Shown: positions 1-8,065 of the stretch, one piece after another
How the letters are laid out: every line of letters begins with the position of its first letter
Position numbering within the stretch: the stretch's first letter is position 1
DNA from: Roseiconus lacunae
GTDB lineage: Bacteria; Planctomycetota; Planctomycetia; Pirellulales; Pirellulaceae
Reading direction: 5' to 3'
Assembly (NCBI RefSeq): GCF_008312935.1
Contig: NZ_VSZO01000079.1
Span: 124,001-188,000 of the forward strand
DNA length: 64,000 nt
Program-made: the position numbers and the translations under genes
The notes under the pieces: generated by a model
What the model was told of the DNA's origin: nothing
Databases searched by the model: none
The model's input: the letters and a program-made list of their open reading frames with translations, nothing else

Positions 1-2
1 AA

Positions 3-602
3 GCTGGGTTCACTAGCGGTGTGACGAATCTATCGCCGACGGGAAATTTGAGCAGTCCCGTTCGACAAACCGGTTGGGTGGCCGATGATCCACAAGGGTT
101 GCCGGTGCAGCCGGCATATCAAGCACCGCCGGCGACGCCCGCAAGTGCCATTCGATCAGGCGGAATGCAAGTGATCGACTTGACCGGGTCGCCTTATCCG
201 CCTGGTTACGTCCCGCCTCAAAACCGACCGGGGGTGAGCTTTGATAGCACCGGGGCTTCGTTACCGCAGACGGCACCTTACCCGAATGCGACGGGCAGCA
301 ATTTTACCCAGACGCAGTACACACAAACACAATACAGCGCCCCTCCACAATACAACCTGCAGAGTCAATGGAGCGGACCGGACCAAACTCAAAACGCGAT
401 CTCATCCGGAAACGCAGCCTTAGGTCAACCTCAGAATTCGACCTTCGTGTCATCGTCGAATTCGTTTTCCGACCAAAGTGCAGAACACACCGCATCACTT
501 CCACCAGCGAATCTGCCTTCGGCAAACCTGCCGACAACCGATCCATTGGTCCCTGCCGACGATTCTTCGTTGCAGTGGCGCCGTCCCTCCCCACGGTTCT
601 AG
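3..602 (+). CDS. C-terminal part of a Pro/Gln/Ser-rich hypothetical protein (5' truncated by window)
   Basis: The frame is open from the first bases of the window, so the real start lies upstream; an internal GTG at 21 is only the first start-like codon visible. The about 200 visible residues are low complexity, rich in Pro, Gln, Ser, Thr and Ala, with short repeats such as TQTQYTQTQYSAP and ANLPSANLP, and end in a basic WRRPSPRF tail. There is no recognisable domain. Such tails in planctomycetes are often linkers or disordered ends of exported or cell-envelope proteins, but nothing here proves export. It converges with the VanZ-like gene. Confidence 0.6.
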   Translation, partial: AGFTSGVTNLSPTGNLSSPVRQTGWVADDPQGLPVQPAYQAPPATPASAIRSGGMQVIDLTGSPYPPGYVPPQNRPGVSFDSTGASLPQTAPYPNATGSNFTQTQYTQTQYSAPPQYNLQSQWSGPDQTQNAISSGNAALGQPQNSTFVSSSNSFSDQSAEHTASLPPANLPSANLPTTDPLVPADDSSLQWRRPSPRF

Positions 603-766
603 TGATTCGTCAACATTTGAAATCAGAATTAACCGATTGGCGTCAGTCACGGTTGTCACGTAATCATCGGAAATTAAATCTCGATCGGCAGATCACCGCG
701 AGTTCTCAATCTTGATGCTGCATTTGATCGCCGTCGATTCAATCAAACCGACCTGCCTTCGAATGG

Positions 767-1795
767 TCATCGCGGAAGCAAGCGAACGTTGTCGATCCAT
801 AGACGCGTTGGCTGCTTCGGAGCGACGATGCCGATGTCGACGAAACGAAGCTGTTTCAAATTGATTCCTTGTTTTGCCATCGAGTCGAACGCCGCAGGAG
901 AGATGTCCACCGTTTGTCGGACGCCAGGCGTTAGGTGTACTTCGCGTTGATAATTGCCGCTTTCTCCATGGACGTCGATCAGCTTGACAACCATCAGCAC
1001 GGGCTGCGCGCTGTCATCTGGTTTGGCTAAGTAGACATCGGCAGTGAACGATTGGTAGCCACTCCAGTCACCGGCGAAATCGATCAGGGTGATCGCCGGA
1101 AAGTCCGTCGCCGCGAAATCGATCTCGCCGCTAAATCGTCCTTCGGTCACCCGCGATCGGGAACGCCGCAGTTCGCAATCTCGGCAGTACCAGCGTGTGA
1201 GTTCGACGTCGGACTCGAAAGAAGCCAGTTGTGGGAATTGCGTGTAAATCGCTGCTCCGTCGAGCAGAATGCGAACAGGTGCGGCCCAGGAAAAGCCCAC
1301 CGCGGTCATGGCGACTGCCAAACAGAACAGTGCGAGTGAACGTTGCTGTTGTCGAAAGCAGCACCAGCCCGTATACGCGACCAAAGCCGCCGCCGCCCCC
1401 AGTGAATTGGAGATCGCATCGTGCCGTGACATGCTGCGTCCCATCACGTCTTGGGCGAATTCCATCGCCACGCCGAATCCGCTTAGGCACACCCAGACAG
1501 TCATGCTACGCCAAGCGAGGATACCCAAGGGCCGCCAGTGCTGTGCGGTCGTGGTCGGCCAAAGCCGTTGCCAAACGGCAATCCAAACAAGGGCTAACGA
1601 TCCGAACAACGGTGCGTGAACGAGGTCTCCCAATGCGCTCGCCGAACGGCCGGTGAACGGGATCGGAATCAATAGCGCCAGGACAACCAACAGAATCACG
1701 CATCCGGTCCAGGTCACGACTTTTTCCAGCGAGGCGACCGAATGGTAATTTCGCGTGTTGTTCTCTACTCGTTCGCCGCCATCCATCGGGTCCAT
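767..1795 (-). CDS. VanZ-like membrane protein with C-terminal beta-sandwich-like domain
   Basis: The N-terminal half (residues about 25-170) has four to five hydrophobic segments and the VanZ pattern: a polar motif with His near helix 2 (GDLVHAPLFGSLAL), an acidic MEFAQ motif and an SRHDAISNSLG motif matching the family's S-x-x-D-x-x-x-N-x-x-G. After a further membrane helix (about 157-175), residues 195-342 resemble an exported carbohydrate-binding-like beta-sandwich with two WYCRDCE-type cysteines near its start. VanZ was first described in teicoplanin resistance, but most homologues have unknown function. The ATG lies 31 bp inside the 3' end of the upstream kinase gene, so the two are probably co-transcribed. 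Confidence 0.75.
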   Translation of the reverse strand: MDPMDGGERVENNTRNYHSVASLEKVVTWTGCVILLVVLALLIPIPFTGRSASALGDLVHAPLFGSLALVWIAVWQRLWPTTTAQHWRPLGILAWRSMTVWVCLSGFGVAMEFAQDVMGRSMSRHDAISNSLGAAAALVAYTGWCCFRQQQRSLALFCLAVAMTAVGFSWAAPVRILLDGAAIYTQFPQLASFESDVELTRWYCRDCELRRSRSRVTEGRFSGEIDFAATDFPAITLIDFAGDWSGYQSFTADVYLAKPDDSAQPVLMVVKLIDVHGESGNYQREVHLTPGVRQTVDISPAAFDSMAKQGINLKQLRFVDIGIVAPKQPTRLWIDNVRLLPR

Positions 1796-4494
1796 TCCGT
1801 TTCGTCTTTCAACGGTAGTGTCGGTTCGGGGATCACGGTCAAACGTTTACTGTTGGGTGAACCGGGGGTTTGAGCGCGGACGGTCAGTAACCCATCCACG
1901 TTTAGCTCAAAAGCAACCATCCAGGTCCGTTTGACTTGACCGTCAGCTTGTCGCTCGACTTCGAAAGTGTAACGTCCGAGTGAATGCCAACTTTCAGAAC
2001 GGATTCCTGACGATTCCACCACCGACAACGTCATCGATTCGCGTTCTTTGGCGATCGAAAGTTTCCGGTTTGTTCGTGCCGGTAGTCGTTCGCCTCGCTT
2101 GATAATCGGCAAAATCCTGCGTCGACGATTGGAATCTTCGATGACGATCCCGATCGATTGACCCGCGACTGATTTCGGCGGCACAAGCACTTGCGTTCGT
2201 TGCGGTAACTCGGCTTCCAGGCTTGCCGCCGCACCGCGAGCGATGTCACTACGATCGGTGACACGAACCGGCATCTCGTTTGGCAATCGGTTAAACAGTC
2301 GCTTGCGAAGCGGGACGATTTTCAAAAGCGACCCCAGGGTAACGGCCGTGTCAATTTTCTTGGGATGAACTCCGGACGCTTTACAAACCTGGTGCATGTC
2401 TTGTCTGATCCCGTGAATGAGATCCGAGCAGTGTTCGAGCCATCGATCCCGAGATACAGAGATTGAGTAAAGCTGTTCTTCAAATTCGATACTGACATTC
2501 ACGTCAGGAAGCAACAACAGTGACTGGAGCGCGCGTTCACACGACATCTGCAATCGCGACGCAGTAATCGATTTTCGTCGTGGATCAAAGCCGTGTTGAT
2601 TGCGAAAAGCTTCGGATGCTAACTCAACCAACCGGTGTTGCCAGGTGAGCATTCCGTTGTGCCAGTGCCCCGCGGTGGCAAGCTGACGCAATTGAGTTCC
2701 GTCGCGGTCGATCAAAGCCACTTCGGTCGCCTGCCCCGACAGTCCGACGAATAGAATTGTTTCTTTGGCATTCAGATCTAGCGGCGGGTCTTCATCGGAA
2801 ACCCCCATGTCGACCGCGGAAAGCAACGATTGCACGGCGGCTAGATTTCGATCGACGAGGCGGACAGAGTCTAGTCCCGCCAAACGACAGGCTTGTTTGA
2901 TACTGCGTCGGTGAAACTGGTCGTAGCTTGCGGGGACACTGACCGCGGTTAATTTCGGTAGATCATCGTTGGGATAGCTATTGGCAATCGCGCGGCGAAT
3001 CGACATCGCGATCAAGACTTCCGGTGGGCATTTCCTGCCGGCGACCTCGCGCTCGACAACGTCTTTGCCGATGTACATAGGCAAACAATGCACCACGCGA
3101 CGAGGCATTGCCATTCGTGTTTGATTGGCATCAACGTCATAGAGAATGCCGTAATCGCCGTTGGCAATCGAAAGTCGATAGAGCGGTTGCCCGTCCGCCC
3201 CGGCGCTCAAGTTATGGATTCCCATTCCCGGGATCGCTTCGGCAGTTGCGATGTAGGTCATGCCAAGATCCATCCCGAAGATCGGCAGATTCGCGATCGC
3301 CGTTGAGCTCCCCGAAAGCGTTGACGCATCGATGGAAGATTGACGCTGGACGAATTCAGAAAGCCACGCTGGGCTGTGCGATTCTTCGGCATAGTTGGCG
3401 AGGTCTTCGATCACTTCGTCAAGCGAACCGTAACGTTCGCTTAACTTTTTCGCCATCATTCGCCGCAAGATGTTGGCAAACCCAAGGTCCACATCGTCGC
3501 GCAACTGCATCAGGTCAGGCACGTCACCGTGGCGATGTCCGTAGACTTGATCGAGGTATTCGCCTTGATAAGGTGGTTTACCGATCAGCAAGAAATACAT
3601 CACCGCGCCGAGCGAATAAATGTCGCTTCGTGGGTCAACCTCGTCGGGACGTTCGAGCTGTTCGGGAGACATGTAGGCCAATGTCCCAACGAGCTTGCCT
3701 TTGCGTTTGTGGAACGATCCGGGATCTTGAATGCGGCCGATTTCACGGCCGTCGTCGGACCACAGGACATTACTTATTTGAGCCAGTCCCAGGTCAAGCA
3801 GCTTGATCGTGCCGTCGTTGGCGCGGATCAGGTTGCCGGGTTTGACATCTCGGTGAACGATGCCGGTTCGATGAGCATGCAGTAGTCCGAGTGCGGCTTG
3901 ACGGATCATCGCGGCGGCCATGCCGGGGGTGAGCGGTCCGTTTTTGGAAACAAACCGAGTCAACGTCATCCCTTCGACGTATTCCATCACAAGGTAATGA
4001 ATCGATTCATGCTCTCCGGCGTCAAACGCCGTGACGACGTTGGGATGCATCACACGCGAAGCGGCACGGACCTCGTCATAAAATCGCTCAACCGATGCCG
4101 AATCACGGATCCGATCGCCACGCAGCATTTTGACCGCGACCAGTCGTTGCATGCGGACGTGTTCGGCAAGATAAACTTGGCCCATACCGCCGGCGCCGAT
4201 CAATTTCTTAATGCGATAGTCACCGATTTGTTCCGGTAGATCCGGATTCGGCGTGTGCTTGCTGCTCGCGTTTGCACCCTTTGCCTGGTGTTGTGGGGCT
4301 GAGCCCGATTCCATCACCGAAAGCGAAGCGATCGAATCGGCAGCGTCATCGAACTCCCGGGTCGCTCCGTCAGGCAACATCGCCGATTCGGGTAAGTCTT
4401 CCGAAGAGAGTCGCCACAGCGCCGACGAATCGCTCGCCGGTCGATCTTCAATCGCGTCGTCGTCGGAGGCTGGTTGGGATGATTCGGGGGACAA
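1765..4494 (-). CDS. Ser/Thr protein kinase fused to an Hsp70 (DnaK)-like module
   Basis: The first 90 residues are acidic and likely disordered. A Hanks-type kinase follows (about 91-370): Gly loop GAGGMGQV at 100-107, Lys122 in VAVKML, HRDVKPGN at 214-221, DLG at 234-236 in place of DFG, and SPE at 276-278. From about 406 it becomes Hsp70-like: FGMDLGMTYIA matches phosphate-1, ILFVGLSGQATEV phosphate-2, AVTLGSLLKIVPLRKRL the adenosine motif, and RGAAASL the following helix. The last 170 residues (SIGIVIED, ILPIIKRGERLPAR, FELNVDGLLTVRAQ) match the DnaK beta substrate-binding domain; the alpha lid is missing. Phosphate-2 lacks the usual DLGGGT residues, so ATPase activity is doubtful. The furthest upstream start is TTG, just after an in-frame TGA; a later start is possible. 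No membrane segment, so probably cytoplasmic. Confidence 0.9.
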   Translation of the reverse strand: MSPESSQPASDDDAIEDRPASDSSALWRLSSEDLPESAMLPDGATREFDDAADSIASLSVMESGSAPQHQAKGANASSKHTPNPDLPEQIGDYRIKKLIGAGGMGQVYLAEHVRMQRLVAVKMLRGDRIRDSASVERFYDEVRAASRVMHPNVVTAFDAGEHESIHYLVMEYVEGMTLTRFVSKNGPLTPGMAAAMIRQAALGLLHAHRTGIVHRDVKPGNLIRANDGTIKLLDLGLAQISNVLWSDDGREIGRIQDPGSFHKRKGKLVGTLAYMSPEQLERPDEVDPRSDIYSLGAVMYFLLIGKPPYQGEYLDQVYGHRHGDVPDLMQLRDDVDLGFANILRRMMAKKLSERYGSLDEVIEDLANYAEESHSPAWLSEFVQRQSSIDASTLSGSSTAIANLPIFGMDLGMTYIATAEAIPGMGIHNLSAGADGQPLYRLSIANGDYGILYDVDANQTRMAMPRRVVHCLPMYIGKDVVEREVAGRKCPPEVLIAMSIRRAIANSYPNDDLPKLTAVSVPASYDQFHRRSIKQACRLAGLDSVRLVDRNLAAVQSLLSAVDMGVSDEDPPLDLNAKETILFVGLSGQATEVALIDRDGTQLRQLATAGHWHNGMLTWQHRLVELASEAFRNQHGFDPRRKSITASRLQMSCERALQSLLLLPDVNVSIEFEEQLYSISVSRDRWLEHCSDLIHGIRQDMHQVCKASGVHPKKIDTAVTLGSLLKIVPLRKRLFNRLPNEMPVRVTDRSDIARGAAASLEAELPQRTQVLVPPKSVAGQSIGIVIEDSNRRRRILPIIKRGERLPARTNRKLSIAKERESMTLSVVESSGIRSESWHSLGRYTFEVERQADGQVKRTWMVAFELNVDGLLTVRAQTPGSPNSKRLTVIPEPTLPLKDETEWTRWMAANE

Positions 4495-4771
4495 CGTTCA
4501 GTTCCCGTCCGTAAGGATTTAATCCGAGGGATGATGACTAAAATTTCGCCGGCGGGCACATCGTCCTATTCTATTTCTTTCCCGTCCAGGGATGCACGCC
4601 GAATCTCGGCAGAGTTGCGTTAGGTGTTGCCACCAAGGTTGCTTCCCCTGGTGTCGGAGAGCGTGAGGGGACGGTAAGTTGGGAAGGTTTCAGAACGTAC
4701 GCTTTGCGTAAGCATTTTGCCGCGTCGGGCGGTAGCGTCCCCTCCAAAACTCTTTCCCCCCTTCCGACGTT

Positions 4772-5761
4772 TTGCCAAAGCCGGACCAATCGTCATTATC
4801 GTCACCTCAGCCCGCAACGTCTGAGCGTCGAGTTTTACGAATCGCGACCCGTGAAAGTCCACTCGCGATGTGGCAAGCCGAACACGTCGCCGGCCTTCTG
4901 GCCGAATTGACCGAACGGCCGATAATCGTGCCGATGGTCAGCAGCGGGGATGTCGATATGCGTCCGATCGATGGCAAACGGTCTGTCGGCGTGTTTACCA
5001 AACGCATCCAGCAAGGATTGATCGACGACGAGGGTGATGTTGCCGTCCATTCGATGAAAGACCTGCCGACGGAACCTCATCCTGATTTGATCATGGTCGC
5101 ATCACCCGACCGGGAGACGGTCGCGGATTGCCTTGTCTCGCCGACCGGATTAAAACTCGACGAACTGCGCCAAACGGCACGCGTCGGTACGGGAAGCCGT
5201 CGTCGCGCCGCCCAACTCAAGCGTCTCCGTCCCGATTTGGATGTCCAGTCGATCCGTGGGAACGTCCAGACACGCTTGCAAAAAATGCGGGACGGTGAGT
5301 TCGACGCGATTGTCTTGGCCGCCGCGGGGATCGAACGTTTGGAGATGCATGATCTTCCACGGGTCGAACTGCCACTTGAGATGATGTTGCCAGCCCCCGG
5401 TCAAGGTGCGCTAGCGATCGAAGTGCGAAGAAATGATTCCTGGGCCAGTCAGATTGTTTCGCAAATCAATCAACCACGTTCACACGCCTGCACGCTCGCC
5501 GAACGAACGATGCTTGCCGATCTGCACGGCGGTTGCTTGGCACCAATCGCCGCGTTGGCGACGATCGACCGATCGGACAAACTGACACTCAAAGCGCGTG
5601 TGCTTTCGTTGGACGGAAAAGTTTGCCTGGAACAGTCAGCAAGCTGCGCGATTGAATTGGATAGCAGCGATTGGTTCGATTCGGCGCAGGAACTGGGCAA
5701 GCGAGTCAGCGAAACACTGATCGAACAGGGGGCGCGGGAATTGATCGAAGCGGCCCGCTAG
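4772..5761 (+). CDS. hemC: Hydroxymethylbilane synthase (porphobilinogen deaminase)
   Basis: Joins four porphobilinogens into hydroxymethylbilane in tetrapyrrole (heme) synthesis, in the cytoplasm. Visible family motifs are RESPLAMWQA near residue 28, HSMKDLP at 93-99 with catalytic Asp97, GTGSRRRAAQL at 139-149, and LHGGCLAPIA with Cys255, the residue that carries the dipyrromethane cofactor. Length (329) is slightly above the usual 310 because of a Ser/Pro-rich N-terminus; the annotated start is TTG, and a start nearer RRVLRIATR cannot be excluded. It stands alone, divergent from the kinase gene, with no other heme gene adjacent. Confidence 0.95.
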   Translation: MPKPDQSSLSSPQPATSERRVLRIATRESPLAMWQAEHVAGLLAELTERPIIVPMVSSGDVDMRPIDGKRSVGVFTKRIQQGLIDDEGDVAVHSMKDLPTEPHPDLIMVASPDRETVADCLVSPTGLKLDELRQTARVGTGSRRRAAQLKRLRPDLDVQSIRGNVQTRLQKMRDGEFDAIVLAAAGIERLEMHDLPRVELPLEMMLPAPGQGALAIEVRRNDSWASQIVSQINQPRSHACTLAERTMLADLHGGCLAPIAALATIDRSDKLTLKARVLSLDGKVCLEQSASCAIELDSSDWFDSAQELGKRVSETLIEQGARELIEAAR

Positions 5762-6210
5762 AGCTTCGTTCCAACGCGGTAGAAGGGCTAGCCGAATGGC
5801 GTTAGCCACGCTTCCCGAGCTATCACCGGGGCAAACGCCCGTCGGCCGAAGACTCGCACTCGTACCTTCAAATGGAACGAGGCGGTCGAGACAAATTCCG
5901 CGCGTCTCGGTTTTCGCCAATGTGCCGAAGACTTCGCACCGATGTGAACCGGTGATGCTCGTTTGACGTTCACCTTCGGCTCTCGATTCGGCAAGTTTAC
6001 ATGGTAGCTAGCCTTGGGGACGGCGCAGTGTGACATCGTGTCCGGTCCGCAGAGATCGATCGCCGACGGTGCCGTTTTCCTCCTGGCGCGGCAGTCGATC
6101 AGGTGGAAGTGAGTACAATAGCGGCCACGATTGGTTTCAGCTTGCCAACATGATTGGTGTTCTGTCATCTGCGTCCCACGATTTCCTTCCCCTTCGACCG
6201 CGTTTGACCC
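5762..6210. other. Gene-free stretch between hemC and the sugar isomerase gene
   Basis: I see no credible gene. Near 5787-5806 the motif GCTAGCCGAATGGCGTTAGC has imperfect inverted ends and resembles small palindromic intergenic elements of Pirellulaceae, but no second copy is visible here. A TACAAT hexamer at 6114-6119, 92 bp before the next start, could be a -10 element, without a good -35. Confidence 0.4.
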
Positions 6211-7164
6211 ATGCCTCAACAAACTTCCACGTCGCGTCGTCAGTTCATTTCCTCCGCAGCCTTTTCGTCAACAGCGATGATTGCCGGAGCCGGCGGACTC
6301 GCTTCGACGCAGTCTTCACTCGATGCGGCCGAAGCGTTCGCACGAAAGGGAGGTCCGCGATTTCAAATCGGATTGGCGGCCTATTCGCTGCGCAATTACT
6401 TTTCGTTCATGAAGGGCAAGGAGAAGAAGCCGGCTGATTTGGAAAAGGCGATCGACATGATTGGATTCCTCGACTATTGCGTCGCTCAGGGTTTCCAAGC
6501 GGCCGAGCTGACCAGCTACTTCTTTAAGCCTGATGCCGACGACGCTTACTTTTTGGAACTCAAGCGACAAGCATTTCTCAAGGGCGTCACGATTTCAGGG
6601 ACCGCAATTGGAAACAACTTCACCCGCGGGGCTGGCGACAAGCTGGACCAAGAAATCGATTCGGCTATCAAGTGGATCGATCACGCGGCGGTGTTGGGGG
6701 CTCCTCATATTCGCTTTTTCGCGGGAACAGGCAAGGAACTTGACGAGCACCCAGAGCGATTTGATGAAGCCGTCGAGGCGATGAAACGCTGTGCCGATCA
6801 TGCCGCTAAACGAGGTGTCTTTTTGGGAATCGAAAATCACGGTAATCTTCGTGCCGAGCAATTGCTTTCGCTAATCGAGGCGATTGACCACCCGTGGGTC
6901 GGTATCAATCTCGATACCGGCAACTTCTTTACGGACGATCCCTACGGCGATCTTCAGCGGTGTGTTCCGTATGCGGTCAACGTCCAGGTGAAAGTCAGCA
7001 TGCGGCGTCCCGATCGCTCGAAATACCCGGCGGATCTGACGCGGGTCGGAAAAATCCTCAAGGACGCGGGCTACCAAGGGTTTGTCGTCTTGGAATACGA
7101 AGACGAGGCTCCGTACGAAAACATTCCCGACGCCCACCGAAAGCTTCGCGAGGCACTCGTGTAG
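6211..7164 (+). CDS. Tat-exported sugar phosphate isomerase/epimerase-like TIM-barrel protein
   Basis: Belongs to the xylose isomerase-like TIM-barrel (AP endonuclease 2) superfamily. The N-terminus has a twin-arginine signal (TSRRQFISSA followed by a hydrophobic stretch to about residue 32), so the product is likely exported folded. Barrel features include QIGLAAYSLR at the first strand, AAELTSYFF, a GIENHGNL strand with the metal-type Glu and His, GINLDTGNF, VNVQVKVSM and FVVLEYEDE at the last strand; 317 residues is normal for the family. Planctomycetes carry many paralogues, and substrates are mostly unknown (sugar or inositol isomerisation or epimerisation). It appears to be a single-gene unit. 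Confidence 0.85.
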   Translation: MPQQTSTSRRQFISSAAFSSTAMIAGAGGLASTQSSLDAAEAFARKGGPRFQIGLAAYSLRNYFSFMKGKEKKPADLEKAIDMIGFLDYCVAQGFQAAELTSYFFKPDADDAYFLELKRQAFLKGVTISGTAIGNNFTRGAGDKLDQEIDSAIKWIDHAAVLGAPHIRFFAGTGKELDEHPERFDEAVEAMKRCADHAAKRGVFLGIENHGNLRAEQLLSLIEAIDHPWVGINLDTGNFFTDDPYGDLQRCVPYAVNVQVKVSMRRPDRSKYPADLTRVGKILKDAGYQGFVVLEYEDEAPYENIPDAHRKLREALV

Positions 7165-7712
7165 GCGACCTGGCGGGAAGCGATGAGCAGCGTGTCCCCA
7201 CGCAGCGTGTTCCCAGGTAACGCTGCGTCTCCAACGCAATCGATGCGATCGCTACAGACCGCAAGGATTCTGAGAGCGGAATTCGAAATCCAACCCATTT
7301 ATTCAAGTTGACGCCTCGTCCGGGACAGACTCGGACTAGTTTCTTGATGTGCGAGGGACGTGTCTCACCGCGACTGCCACAACAAGATATTAAGCGTCCC
7401 CCCGTGCGAGGCGTGGTCGGTTCTTCGGAACTGGCCTCGCCTTTTTTTGTGCGCCCGCCCCTGATCTGGCCCGCCCCACCGCAGCCTTGGGATTTGGCTT
7501 CTAAGTTAGCATCTCCGGCGGAGTGTCGATCTCGCCTGCGGTCGAAAGAAAGGCGTATTGCGGCGGTCAGGTGGCGTAAATCGTCGAGTTCTTCTCGGAG
7601 TGACCGGATGTGTCCGGGGCCCGCTGATACTTCTCCTGCAGGCGAAAACGAGTCCCGCGATAAAACTCGAACAAGTCGCCTGAGTCCCGATTTTGATTCG
7701 AAGGAGACAGAG
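7165..7712. other. Gene-free stretch with two RNA hairpins
   Basis: The frame of the next gene stays open back to 7308, but that extension is Arg/Ser/Pro-rich, has no domain and lacks a ribosome site, so I leave it out. The stretch holds a perfect 8-bp inverted repeat (7201-7208 with 7220-7227, 11-nt loop) and a strong intrinsic-terminator structure at 7406-7448, listed separately. Confidence 0.5.
7406..7448 (+). terminator. Strong rho-independent terminator with UUCG tetraloop
   Basis: GCGAGGC (7406-7412) pairs with GCCTCGC (7434-7440). Inside, CGGTTC (7418-7423) pairs with GAACTG (7428-7433), with one G-U, closing on a TTCG tetraloop; GTGGT forms a 5-nt bulge. Seven T follow at 7442-7448. 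This is the best terminator in the window. It lies 240 bp after the isomerase gene and 265 bp before the next, so it may end either the isomerase mRNA or a separate short transcript from 7165-7405. Confidence 0.75.
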
Positions 7713-8021
7713 ATGAAAGAAATTCTACGACGAGCAATGATCGACTCGGAAACATTTGTAGTCGAACTTGAGTATGCCGATGCGAAAGGCAATCGGACGC
7801 GCCGGGTCGTCAGCCCGATTCGTTTTGTCGGAAACGACCGTGTGTTGGCGTTGTGCCTCTGCCGCGAAGAGCCGCGTCAGTTCTATCTGTCGCGTTGTTC
7901 AAACTTGCGATTAATTCCTGCCGCCGAAGTCATCATGCCTGTTCCGATGCAGCCGGTCGAAGCGGTTGCGGCGGTGGCGGCATCATCAGCGTCGACGGGA
8001 ATGCAGGCCTGTTTGGCGTAA
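7713..8021 (+). CDS. Small stand-alone WYL-like domain protein
   Basis: 102 residues. The start is fixed by a good ribosome site, AAGGAG at 7701-7706, six bases before the ATG. The pattern FVVELEYADAKGNRTRRVVSP, then VLALCLCREEPRQFYLSR, follows the WYL fold: a beta-strand with modified-nucleoside start residues, a conserved P, and the R-x-F-x-L-x-R strand. WYL domains bind nucleotide or nucleic-acid ligands and usually sit behind an HTH domain; here there is none, only a short Ala/Val-rich tail. Such single-domain forms could modulate another regulator, but that is inference. The strong terminator upstream isolates it transcriptionally. Confidence 0.6.
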   Translation: MKEILRRAMIDSETFVVELEYADAKGNRTRRVVSPIRFVGNDRVLALCLCREEPRQFYLSRCSNLRLIPAAEVIMPVPMQPVEAVAAVAASSASTGMQACLA

Positions 8022-8065
8022 ACGAACGGGATACGTGACGGTAACCAATGTTGACACCTCGCTGA

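Noticed and set aside
5788..6222. 144-codon minus-strand frame between hemC and the isomerase gene
   Set aside because: No domain, no ribosome site and His/Arg/Ser-rich random composition.
7308..7712. Upstream extension of the WYL-like frame
   Set aside because: Crosses the terminator, is Arg/Ser/Pro-rich, and the AAGGAG at 7701 sets the start at 7713.
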